A stretch of DNA of 64,000 nucleotides, from assembly GCF_000444875.1 (NCBI RefSeq), contig NC_021985.1, positions 8,142,170 to 8,206,169 on the forward strand, read 5' to 3'. The first letter of the stretch is position 1. Each line of letters begins with the position of its first letter. The notes beneath the pieces are model-generated. The model had not been told where the DNA came from and searched no databases. It worked only from the letters and a program-made list of their open reading frames with translations. The stretch comes from Streptomyces collinus Tu 365. GTDB lineage: Bacteria; Actinomycetota; Actinomycetes; Streptomycetales; Streptomycetaceae. The translations under genes and the position numbers were made by a program. Shown one piece after another: positions 25,977-33,214 of the stretch.

Positions 25977-26752
25977 GGCACGGCTCTGCACCCTTGCGTG
26001 CCGGGCGCGGTGCGCCGGGCACCGCCGTTGCCGCGAGCGGCGATGAACTCCTGGATGTGCAGACGGAGTTGCTTCAGGTGCGGGGCGCGCAGGACGCCGA
26101 AGTGGTCGGTGTCCAGGGAGCGGACGCAGACGTCCGCGAGATGCGGCGACCAGCGCGCGGCCTGCCGCGGATCGTCACTGCCGGTACAGGTGATCAGCAG
26201 GGTGCGGCCGGGATGCCGGCCGTCCGCGCGGTGGCGGGTGCGGGCCTTGAGGTGGGCGTCGACAGTGCGCTCCGTGCGGGCGAGAGCGCCCGCGTCCATG
26301 TGGTCCGCGGCCTCGCTCAGCACCTGGCGGCGCACGGCGTCGTAGACCTCGGGCCCGTCGCCGACGGGTGCCGGACTGCTGTCGACGAGCACCAGGTCGG
26401 GCGCGTGCCCGCCGGTCAGCCGCTGCGCCGTCTCGAAGGCGAGCAGCCCGCCGAGGGACCAGCCGACGAACAGGTCGGCAGGGGTGGCAAGCGCGGCCAC
26501 CGCCTCGGCGTAACGGTCGGCCATGGCCGGTATATGGGCGTCCGGTTCCTCGCCCTCCTCCAGGCCGAGCGCCCGGATGCCGTACACGGGGCCATGGCGG
26601 GAGAGGTGGGCGACGAGCCCCAGATAGGGAAGGAGGCCGCCACCCAGGGGGTGGAAGACGACGGTACGGATGTCGCCGGCCCGCCTTCCCAGCGGTAACA
26701 GCAGCGGCCTGGCTAAGCCGGCCGTCGTCTCGGTTTGCGCGCTGTGGCTCAC
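25961..26752 (-). CDS. Type II thioesterase (alpha/beta hydrolase)
   Basis: 263 residues. FVGWSLGGLLAFE has the nucleophile Ser in GWSLG, and DTDHFGVL near the C-terminus the catalytic His; FHPLGGGLLPYLGL is the oxyanion region typical of thioesterases in NRPS/PKS clusters. It would remove stalled or final chains from the ACPs. GTG start without a strong binding site. Codon 19 (26,698-26,696) is an in-frame TTA, rare in this genus and usually tied to bldA tRNA control. Confidence 0.85.
   Translation of the reverse strand: MSHSAQTETTAGLARPLLLPLGRRAGDIRTVVFHPLGGGLLPYLGLVAHLSRHGPVYGIRALGLEEGEEPDAHIPAMADRYAEAVAALATPADLFVGWSLGGLLAFETAQRLTGGHAPDLVLVDSSPAPVGDGPEVYDAVRRQVLSEAADHMDAGALARTERTVDAHLKARTRHRADGRHPGRTLLITCTGSDDPRQAARWSPHLADVCVRSLDTDHFGVLRAPHLKQLRLHIQEFIAARGNGGARRTAPGTQGCRAVPAPLR
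26696..26698 (-). promoter_or_regulatory. In-frame TTA codon in the thioesterase gene
   Basis: Codon 19 of the minus-strand thioesterase is TTA (Leu). In Streptomyces TTA is read by the bldA tRNA, which is limiting until late growth, so translation of this gene may be developmentally delayed. Confidence 0.85.
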
Positions 26753-27176
26753 AGGGGTCCCCCGCTCGAACCTGCGGTCGAGGCCGGCCGGCCTCGACCC
26801 GATGGTGCGTGGAGCGCCGAAACGCCATGGGGCCTTCGGGCGGTGTGTCGCGTGCGCCCTGTGAACAGCCCCGGACTTTCACTGCCCCCGGGGTCACCAG
26901 CACCACGTGAATCACACATCACCCAGGCAAGTGTGACTCAGGTCACACTCACGGAGGAGTGTGCGCCCCCCAATTCCCCCGCGCGTTCACGCATCGGCCC
27001 ACGTCACGCGCACCGGCCCCCGACCGGGCCCGCACACGGCAGCCGGCGGACCCCCACCATGCCCCGACCGGCCGCACATGAATCCCGCTCCGGGGGAACA
27101 CCTCTCATGGCCGACGCCATCCCGCGTCCGTTCGCCATCGATTTCCCGCCGCCGCGCGCGACGAGAAAGGGCCGCA
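26753..27176. other. Divergent promoter region of the cluster
   Basis: About 420 bases separate the thioesterase gene (minus) and the ATP-grasp gene (plus). The right part is less GC-rich. The palindrome at 26,930-26,949 is the clearest regulatory element. AGAAAGG precedes the ATP-grasp start at 27,177. No gene seen. Confidence 0.5.
26930..26949. promoter_or_regulatory. TGTGA-N6-TCACA palindrome (Crp-like operator)
   Basis: AGTGTGACTCAGGTCACACT has 8-base inverted arms around TCAG and contains an exact TGTGA-N6-TCACA, the consensus bound by Crp-family regulators. A related GTGAATCAC occurs at about 26,907. It lies between the two divergent transcripts, 178 bases before the thioesterase start and 228 before the ATP-grasp start. 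The binding protein is inferred. Confidence 0.55.
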
Positions 27177-28481
27177 ATGTCTCACCTCCTCTTCGTGGAG
27201 ACCACAGGTCTGGGCGTCCAGGCACTCGCCCACGCGAAGCGATGCGGTCACACCGTGACCTACCTGCACTGCCCCCTCTACGACTTCACCGCCACCCCGG
27301 CCCAGCGCGGACAGGCCATCCAACTCGCCGACCACACCGCGGCGTTCACCGACCCGCTGGACGGCGACACGGTGTACGCGGCACTGCTCGCCTCCGGCGC
27401 GGACCCCGCCGACGTCGACGCGGTGCTCTCCACCCTGAGCTACGGCGCACAGGCCGCCGCCGACCTCGCCGCCCGCATCGGCGCCCGCGGCACCTCACCG
27501 GCCGGCACCCTCGCGGCCCGGGACAAGGGCGAGTGCCGCCGCATCCTGCACGCACGCGGGGTGCCCAGCGTCGGCTTCCGGGTCGTCACCGACGCCGCCG
27601 AAGCACTGGAGGCCGCCGCGGCGATCGGCTACCCGGTGATCGTGAAACCGGTCCTCGGCATCGGGAAGGCCGTGACCTCCATCGCCCGCGACCCCTTAGC
27701 CGTGCGGGCCCACTTCGCCGCCGCGGCGGCCGACCGCGACGGACTCACCGAAGGCATGGCCCACCAGCTCGACGAGCGGTATCTGGTCGAGGAACTGGTC
27801 GCGGGGGACCTGTACTCCGTGGAGGTCGCCGCCTCCGCCGGACGCATGGTCCCCCTCGTGTGCGCGAGCCGCAAGGTGAGCCGGGAGAACCCGGTGCTGG
27901 AACTGGGATGCACCGTCCCCTCCGGACTGCCGGCCACCGACGAGGCCGCACTCGGCCGCTACGCCGTCCAGGTGTGCCGCGCACTCGGACTCGACCTCGG
28001 CATCTTCCACGTCGAGGTGATGCACACCCCGTCCGGCTTCCGGCTCATCGAGGTCAACCCCCGGCTGACGGGCGGCTCCCTGCCCGACACCATCAGCAGC
28101 GTCGCCGGCGTGGACGTCTTCGCCCTCCTGGTCGACCTGTTCCTCGGCGCCCCCCTGCCCGACGGCCCCCTGCCCCTGAAGGGCTCGGCCTCGCACTCCT
28201 TCCTCGCCGCACCGAGGAAGTCCACCGTGCCCGCCCAGCTCCCCGACACCTGGTTCACCCCCTTCCTCGCCCGCCTCCACTCCGGCTACGCCCGGGTGCG
28301 CGCCGGCGACGAGGTACCGCCCATGCGCACCAACTTCGACTCGTTCGGCATGCTGCGCGCCCTCGCCCCCACACCCGCCGAGGCCGAGGCGACGTGCACG
28401 GCGGTCAAGGCCGACATGGAAACCCTCTTCGGTTTCCCGCTGCTGGCCGAGCGGACCCGCACCCCGGCCCCGGTCGCGTGA
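27177..28481 (+). CDS. ATP-grasp ligase, divergent from the main run
   Basis: 434 residues with the ATP-grasp layout: an N-terminal Rossmann-like domain (SHLLFVETTGLGVQALAHA), GYPVIVKPVLGIGKAV as the ATP loop, YLVEELVAGDLYSVEV and the metal-binding FRLIEVNPRLTGGSLPD. The family joins amino acids or peptides (BacD, DdaF) or carboxylates to other amines; it may release or finish the product. Codon 174 (27,696-27,698) is TTA. AGAAAGG lies upstream of the ATG. GTGA overlap with the MFS gene. Confidence 0.83.
   Translation: MSHLLFVETTGLGVQALAHAKRCGHTVTYLHCPLYDFTATPAQRGQAIQLADHTAAFTDPLDGDTVYAALLASGADPADVDAVLSTLSYGAQAAADLAARIGARGTSPAGTLAARDKGECRRILHARGVPSVGFRVVTDAAEALEAAAAIGYPVIVKPVLGIGKAVTSIARDPLAVRAHFAAAAADRDGLTEGMAHQLDERYLVEELVAGDLYSVEVAASAGRMVPLVCASRKVSRENPVLELGCTVPSGLPATDEAALGRYAVQVCRALGLDLGIFHVEVMHTPSGFRLIEVNPRLTGGSLPDTISSVAGVDVFALLVDLFLGAPLPDGPLPLKGSASHSFLAAPRKSTVPAQLPDTWFTPFLARLHSGYARVRAGDEVPPMRTNFDSFGMLRALAPTPAEAEATCTAVKADMETLFGFPLLAERTRTPAPVA
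27696..27698 (+). promoter_or_regulatory. In-frame TTA codon in the ATP-grasp gene
   Basis: Codon 174 is TTA, in the peptide RDPLAVRAH. Together with the TTA in the divergent thioesterase gene it points to bldA-dependent expression of the cluster. Confidence 0.85.
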
Positions 28482-30082
28482 GGCCCGACGGCGGCCGGCG
28501 GACCCCCGCGGGCACGAACAGCGACCGCGCGTCCGAACACCACGGCCGGACCCCCCCGAACGAAGACGACACGCCCGACCGCCGTAAGCACGCCGAGGGC
28601 GACGCGACGTCCGCCGCATCCGCGCACGCCGGAGGCGAGCGCCGCGAGCGCGCCGAGGACGACACGACGTCCGCCGCATCCGCGCACGCCGGAGGCGAGC
28701 GCCGCGAGTACGCCGACGGCGACACGACCCGCGCCCCCCTGCGCACGCCGGACGTGGCCGACGCGCCGAAGGACCAGCAGCCGGCCGGCACCCCGCGGGC
28801 ACCCGCCCGGGCCGACGACCCGGCGCCGCAACCGCAGGACGCGCAGGCGCAGTCACGGCAGCGGCGAGGGCTCTCGCTCGCGGTGTACCTCACCTCGGCG
28901 ACGCTCATACGCTCGGCGAGCGGTGGCGCTCCCGTCGCGCTCGTCGCGCTGACGCTGGCCCGGCCGGGGCACGGCGGGGCCGCGCTCGGCGGCGTCCTGG
29001 CGGCCCTGCTCACACTGCCCAACGTCGCCGGGCCGTGGATGGCGCGCTGGCTGGAGGAGGCCCGCGACCCCAGGTTCCGGCTGGCGGCCGCGTTCACCGT
29101 CTTCGGGCTGATGCTCGCCGCGACCGGTCTGACGCTGGGCCGTCTGCCCGTCGTCCTCGTGGGTCTCCTCGTCATCGTCGGCGGTCTGTGCGATCCGCTG
29201 ATGACAGGGGGCCTCAGCAGCCGGCTCGCGCTGATCGTCGGCGAGGACACCCGCGCCCAGCGCCGGGCCGAGGGGTGGGACTCGGCGACCTACGGAAGCA
29301 GCAACATCCTCGGTCCGGCCGCGGTCGCCGCGATCACCGCCCTGACCGGGGCCCTGACCGCGGTCGTCGTGCTGGGCGCGGCCGGCGTGCTGGCCGGCCT
29401 GCTGATGCTCGCGCTGCCGAAGGAACGCCGCACCGCCGCCGCGAGGCAGCGCTCGATGCCCGTACGGGACGCCCTCACCGTGATCGTCCGGAAGGGGCCG
29501 CTGCGCCGCGTCATGATCGCCACGATGATCACGTCGGTCAGCACCGGCGGCGTGATGGTGATCGCGGTGGTCCTCGGCCGCAACCTCCAGGGTTCGGCGG
29601 GCGCGGGCGCCGCCCTCGGCGCCGCCTACGGCGTCGGCAACCTCTGCGGAGCGCTGCTGACCGGCGCGTTCCCCCTCACCGGGGAACCGGAGCGCTGGGT
29701 GCTGCGGCTGATCGCCGCGAACGCCGTGGCGGTCGGCCTGTGCGCACTGGCCCCCGGTTACGTCCTCGCCCTGGTGACCTTCGCCCTGGCGGGAGCGACG
29801 AGCGCCATCCTGTTCACCGCGTCCCTGGCCGTGCGCTCGGTGTACTCCCCGCCCAACGCCCGAGCGCAGGTGTTCGTGACGATGGCCGGGCTGAAGATGG
29901 CCGCCGGTTCGGCCGGCACGGCACTGGCGGGCACCCTGGCCGGCATCGGCCCGCGCCTCGCCCTGTGTCTCAACGCCGTCGTGGTCGCCTCGGCCGTCAC
30001 CGTCGCCCTGACCGACCTGCGCCTGACCCGCCGCCGGTCGTCCGCCGCGGACCCCGGCGACATGCAGTCGCCGGCGGCATGA
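28478..30082 (+). CDS. MFS transporter, probable product exporter
   Basis: 534 residues from the GTG that overlaps the ATP-grasp stop. The first 130 residues are hydrophilic and carry a 20-residue repeat; the rest has about 11-12 membrane helices (for example LAVYLTSATLIRS, VVLVGLLVIVGGLCDPLMTGG, GVMVIAVVLGRN, LALVTFALAGATSAILF). Likely exports the cluster product or gives self-resistance. An internal start just before the first helix is possible but no strong binding site was found there. Confidence 0.75.
   Translation: MRPDGGRRTPAGTNSDRASEHHGRTPPNEDDTPDRRKHAEGDATSAASAHAGGERRERAEDDTTSAASAHAGGERREYADGDTTRAPLRTPDVADAPKDQQPAGTPRAPARADDPAPQPQDAQAQSRQRRGLSLAVYLTSATLIRSASGGAPVALVALTLARPGHGGAALGGVLAALLTLPNVAGPWMARWLEEARDPRFRLAAAFTVFGLMLAATGLTLGRLPVVLVGLLVIVGGLCDPLMTGGLSSRLALIVGEDTRAQRRAEGWDSATYGSSNILGPAAVAAITALTGALTAVVVLGAAGVLAGLLMLALPKERRTAAARQRSMPVRDALTVIVRKGPLRRVMIATMITSVSTGGVMVIAVVLGRNLQGSAGAGAALGAAYGVGNLCGALLTGAFPLTGEPERWVLRLIAANAVAVGLCALAPGYVLALVTFALAGATSAILFTASLAVRSVYSPPNARAQVFVTMAGLKMAAGSAGTALAGTLAGIGPRLALCLNAVVVASAVTVALTDLRLTRRRSSAADPGDMQSPAA
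28591..28730 (+). repeat. 60-base tandem repeat in the transporter N-terminus
   Basis: Two full copies (28,591-28,650 and 28,651-28,710) and a 20-base partial copy of a 60-base unit, encoding AEGDATSAASAHAGGERRER and close variants. The repeat keeps the reading frame. It extends the hydrophilic N-terminal region and is probably recent. Confidence 0.88.
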
Positions 30083-30095
30083 CGGAGAGCAGGAA

Positions 30096-30145
30096 GCGGG
30101 CGAGTCCGTGGTCGGCGTCGGGGACGCCGCCGCGGGCTCGCCCGC
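30096..30145. terminator. Hairpin between convergent genes
   Basis: GCGGGCGAG at 30,096-30,104 pairs with CTCGCCCGC at 30,137-30,145 across a 32-base loop that also has paired segments. It lies between the MFS gene and the convergent membrane-protein gene and may end both transcripts. Confidence 0.45.
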
Positions 30146-30172
30146 CTCGCGCGCACGGCACCGCTCAAGCGG

Positions 30173-31219
30173 TCAGAGCTGATCCTGGGGGAGGTCCAGG
30201 GCGTCGCCGGCCGCCGGGCCGGGGACCATGCCCTGCATGAGTTCGTTCAGGTCCAGTTCGGTGGCACCGGCCGGGACGGTGGGCCGGGTGCCGTGTCCCA
30301 TCCGCAGGGTCAGGCCCAGCTTTTTGACCTTGGTGTCCTCGGCCAGCCCGGCGAGGTCGACGCGCACCCTGTCCAACTCGCCGCCCCTGAGCGTGAAGTC
30401 GGCCTTCACGTCGGTGTCGGGGGCGTCCTTCAGGTCCTTGGCCGTCGGCAGTTCCATGCCCGGCGGCAGGTCCTTCACCAGCGGTCGCATCTCGCCGAAC
30501 AGCTTGGTGACCAGCGTGCGGAAGGGGGCGGTGGCGGTGACGTGCTCGGTGCCGTCCGGGCCGTCCGCGGTCTTGAAGCGCACCTCACGGGCGACGACGT
30601 CGCGCAGGGCCGCCACGAGCTTCCGCTGCGTCCTGGTGTTCAGGGACGGGGCGGGCGCAGGACCTTCCGGGCTCCAGGCGCCGGCCTTCGCCTTCTCCAT
30701 CTCCTTCGTACGGAACTTCACCCATCGGCCGGCGAAGAGAGCCTTGATCGCCCCGGCCTGCGGTGACTGGGCGTGTCCGTCCCGGGGCTGCCGCATCGCT
30801 CGCCTCATCGCTCGCAAGCTCCACGGCGCGAGCTGGAGGACGCCGAACGCGACCTCCACGCCGAGGAAGAGCCACAGCAGCCGCGACACCCCGTGGGCGA
30901 GTGCGTACGCCTGCCACGTCGCGAACAGGGCCCGGGCGATGCCGTCGAACAGTCCGTGCTGCGGCAGCGGTCTGACGATCCGCAGAACGGCCCAGACGAC
31001 CACCACCGAGCCCATCAGGTTGGCGAACAGGACCTGCCACGGGTCGAGTTCGGGCAGGGCGCCGAGCCCGAGCGCCGTGCCGCACGAGGACAGCGTGTCG
31101 TGCACCAGGACGTAGGTCCACGGAGTCGCGAACCCGGCGGTGACGACCAGGTCGTACCAGGCGCTCGCGCGGACGACGCGGAGGTAGGTTGGGCGGGAAG
31201 GGGGGCGAAGACGGCTCAC
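30173..31219 (-). CDS. Membrane protein with large C-terminal soluble domain
   Basis: 348 residues. Hydrophobic helices near residues 24-40, 60-82 and 97-125 (WQAYALAHGVSRLLWLFLGVEVAFGVLQLAPW), then an Arg-rich break. A soluble region of about 200 residues follows, with FRTLVTKLFGEMRPLVKDLPPG and DVKADFTLRGGELDRVRVDLAGL, reminiscent of LolA-like lipoprotein-binding folds. The two halves look like a fusion. GTG start with AGGAG upstream. It diverges from a MerR gene that probably controls it. Confidence 0.65.
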   Translation of the reverse strand: MSRLRPPSRPTYLRVVRASAWYDLVVTAGFATPWTYVLVHDTLSSCGTALGLGALPELDPWQVLFANLMGSVVVVWAVLRIVRPLPQHGLFDGIARALFATWQAYALAHGVSRLLWLFLGVEVAFGVLQLAPWSLRAMRRAMRQPRDGHAQSPQAGAIKALFAGRWVKFRTKEMEKAKAGAWSPEGPAPAPSLNTRTQRKLVAALRDVVAREVRFKTADGPDGTEHVTATAPFRTLVTKLFGEMRPLVKDLPPGMELPTAKDLKDAPDTDVKADFTLRGGELDRVRVDLAGLAEDTKVKKLGLTLRMGHGTRPTVPAGATELDLNELMQGMVPGPAAGDALDLPQDQL

Positions 31220-31257
31220 GGCGAGGCTCCTGCTTGGTCTCTTGACGACGGCGCCTC

Positions 31258-31289
31258 ACGCTAAACAGTGGAGCACGCTCCAAGGTCAA
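31258..31289 (-). promoter_or_regulatory. MerR-type promoter of the membrane-protein gene
   Basis: On the minus strand TTGACC (31,289-31,284) and a TAGCGT-like -10 (31,263-31,258) are separated by a long spacer of 20 bases that holds the near-palindrome TGGAGCGTGCTCCA (31,282-31,269). MerR-family activators use promoters with over-long 19-20 base spacers and a central dyad. The adjacent divergent gene encodes such a protein. Confidence 0.7.
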
Positions 31290-31311
31290 GCCCGAGATCC
31301 GACGGAGGGGC

Positions 31312-31728
31312 ATGCGCATCGGTGAGCTTGCCGCGCAGGCAGGCATGACCAGGGACACGATCCGGTTCTACGAGAAGGTCGGTCTCGTCACCGGCCGGCG
31401 TCTGCCCAACGGGTACCGCGACTTCCCGCCGGAGACGGTGGTCTGGCTCCAGTACGTCCGCACCGCGCAGGCACTCGGATTCTCCCTGGCGGAGATCGCG
31501 CGCAACGGCGAGGCGCTGCGCGAGGCGCCGGACACCGCGGAAGCACTGTCGACGCTCTTCGAGGAGAAACTCCGCGTCGTCGACACCCGGATCGCCGAAC
31601 TGACCGCCCTGCGAGCCGAACTGGCCACGCGCGTCGGCACCGGATGCCCCCTGCGGCCGACCGGCCGACCCGCCGGGACGGACGCCGCAAGCGCCCCCGC
31701 GGAGGCAAATGCGCTGTCCCGAGCGTGA
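31312..31728 (+). CDS. MerR-family transcriptional regulator
   Basis: 138 residues. MRIGELAAQAGMTRDTIRFYEKVGLV is the standard MerR helix-turn-helix; the C-terminal half has a dimerisation helix (about 80-115) and ends in a Cys-containing tail (TGCPL). Only one Cys is visible, so a metal-ion-sensing MerR is not certain; it may respond to organic compounds. Divergent from the membrane-protein gene, with an operator-like dyad between them. Confidence 0.85.
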   Translation: MRIGELAAQAGMTRDTIRFYEKVGLVTGRRLPNGYRDFPPETVVWLQYVRTAQALGFSLAEIARNGEALREAPDTAEALSTLFEEKLRVVDTRIAELTALRAELATRVGTGCPLRPTGRPAGTDAASAPAEANALSRA

Positions 31729-31884
31729 CGGGGGAGACCTTGCGGGAAGGACAGGGGGCCAGGCCCGGCCGTGCGCCCGCACCGAGCGGGCCGCACCGGC
31801 CCCGACCTGCCCTATGATCCGCTTCTCCGACGATCACCTCTGGCCACGTTCCTGTGCGCCCCCACGACAGGCAGGTATCCACCC

Positions 31885-32502
31885 GTGTCCGGACCCACCG
31901 TCAAGGCCCCCTGGCTGCCCGCCCGCTTCGCCCAGGCCGCCGTGGCCGCGGCGGCCGTGGCGGACGTCGCCCGGGCCGTGACCGTGCGCGCGCACGCGGC
32001 CCATCCGCTGGACACGTCCGAGAGCACGTCGGGGCGGGTCTCCCAGGTGTACGTGAACCTGATGATCGTGGCGGCGGCGCTGTTCCTGGTCTGGTTCACC
32101 CGCTCCCGGCGCGTCGCAGGATCGCTGTCCCCGAACCCCCTTGCGGGGTCGGCCCCGTGGGCCGTGTTCTCCTGGCTGGTCCCGGTGATCAACATGTGGG
32201 TGCCGCGGGGGCTGGTCCTCGACGTCCTCCGTGCGAGCGGTCCCGGCGCGGCCCAACCGCGCGACCGGGTGCTGGTGAACGTCTGGTGGGCGACATGGAT
32301 CGGGCACGCGCTGGTCGCCGCCGTGAGCGGCGGGCCGGGGCAGCGGGCTTCGCTCGCCATGCTTTTGGTGGCCGAGGGGCTGGAACTGGCCGCGGCCGCC
32401 CTGGCGATCGCCGTGATCCAGCGGATCACGACGCGGCAGGCCGCCGCGCTGGGATCGACGCTCCCGGCCCCGGGCGTTGCGAGCCTGCCGCCCCTGCCGT
32501 AG
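31885..32502 (+). CDS. DUF4328-type membrane protein
   Basis: 205 residues. Four hydrophobic segments (about 10-30, 58-72, 92-108, 165-180). RVSQVYVNLMIVAAALFLVWFTRSRR and NPLAGSAPWAVFSWLVPVINMWVPR match the actinobacterial DUF4328 family, whose function is unknown. GTG start with GGCAGG about 10 bases upstream; an in-frame ATG at 31,771 is less likely. Confidence 0.72.
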   Translation: MSGPTVKAPWLPARFAQAAVAAAAVADVARAVTVRAHAAHPLDTSESTSGRVSQVYVNLMIVAAALFLVWFTRSRRVAGSLSPNPLAGSAPWAVFSWLVPVINMWVPRGLVLDVLRASGPGAAQPRDRVLVNVWWATWIGHALVAAVSGGPGQRASLAMLLVAEGLELAAAALAIAVIQRITTRQAAALGSTLPAPGVASLPPLP

Positions 32503-32643
32503 CCGACCGGCCGGGAGCCTCAGCCGAGGGGACAGTGGCCGCCGTTCGGCCCACCCGATGACACGGCTCCCCGCAGCGCCCCTGCAGCCACGAACATCCC
32601 CTCCAAGGCCCTTTCCCGCCGTCCTGTCCGGCCCCTGGGCCGG

Positions 32644-33201
32644 TCACAGCTCGAACTCGAGGTCGATCAGGTCGGTGAGTTCGACTTCGAGGCCGTGGGC
32701 GCGGCGGCCGTTGTCGCGGAAGTAGACCTCGCCGAGGGCCTCGGCGGCGACCTGGCGGAGCTGGTCGTCGGTGAGACCGGCTTCCTGGGCCTGGAAGAGA
32801 CGGGCGGCATGGCCGGGTGGCAGGGCGAGGGTGAGGTGGCGCACGCGGGCGTCGTCGGTGCTGCCGGGGGCGGCGGTGTAGCCGAACCGGGCCCGGACGT
32901 CGATCATGATGCCGCCGGTGGTGGCCGCGGCCTGCTTCGCCTTGGCCCTGACCTGCGGCTGCCAGCGCACGAGCACCTCACGCTCGAGGCGGCCGGCGAG
33001 CTCCGGCCGGGGCTTCCTGATCTGGTTCTTCACATACCGTTCGACGGTGCGCTGACTGACGCCGAGCAGCTCGGCCACGCGCCGGGTGCTGCGCTGGTGC
33101 TGCTTGACCAGGTAACGCATCTGCGCTCCGGCGCTCTTCGGGACGGGACGCGTGAACGCCCCCCGGACGGCTTTGTCGAGTCCTTCGCCGATCGTGACCA
33201 T
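32644..33201 (-). CDS. tpg: Telomere terminal protein Tpg
   Basis: 185 residues, the normal Tpg length. AGAQMRYLVKQHQRSTRRVAELLGVSQRTVERYVKNQIRKPRP is the Tpg helix-turn-helix region; RARFGYTAAPGSTDDARVRHLTL and GLEVELTDLIDLEFEL are family hallmarks. Tpg is bound covalently to the 5' ends of linear Streptomyces replicons and primes end-patching after replication. Start ATG at 33,201, 13 bases after tap; longer in-frame starts would overlap tap and lengthen Tpg beyond its family. Confidence 0.92.
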   Translation of the reverse strand: MVTIGEGLDKAVRGAFTRPVPKSAGAQMRYLVKQHQRSTRRVAELLGVSQRTVERYVKNQIRKPRPELAGRLEREVLVRWQPQVRAKAKQAAATTGGIMIDVRARFGYTAAPGSTDDARVRHLTLALPPGHAARLFQAQEAGLTDDQLRQVAAEALGEVYFRDNGRRAHGLEVELTDLIDLEFEL

Positions 33202-33214
33202 CGCCGTAACCGCC

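Noticed and set aside
31771..31884. Upstream ATG for the DUF4328 gene
   Set aside because: The added residues are hydrophilic and family members begin near the first membrane helix; the GTG at 31,885 has a better position.
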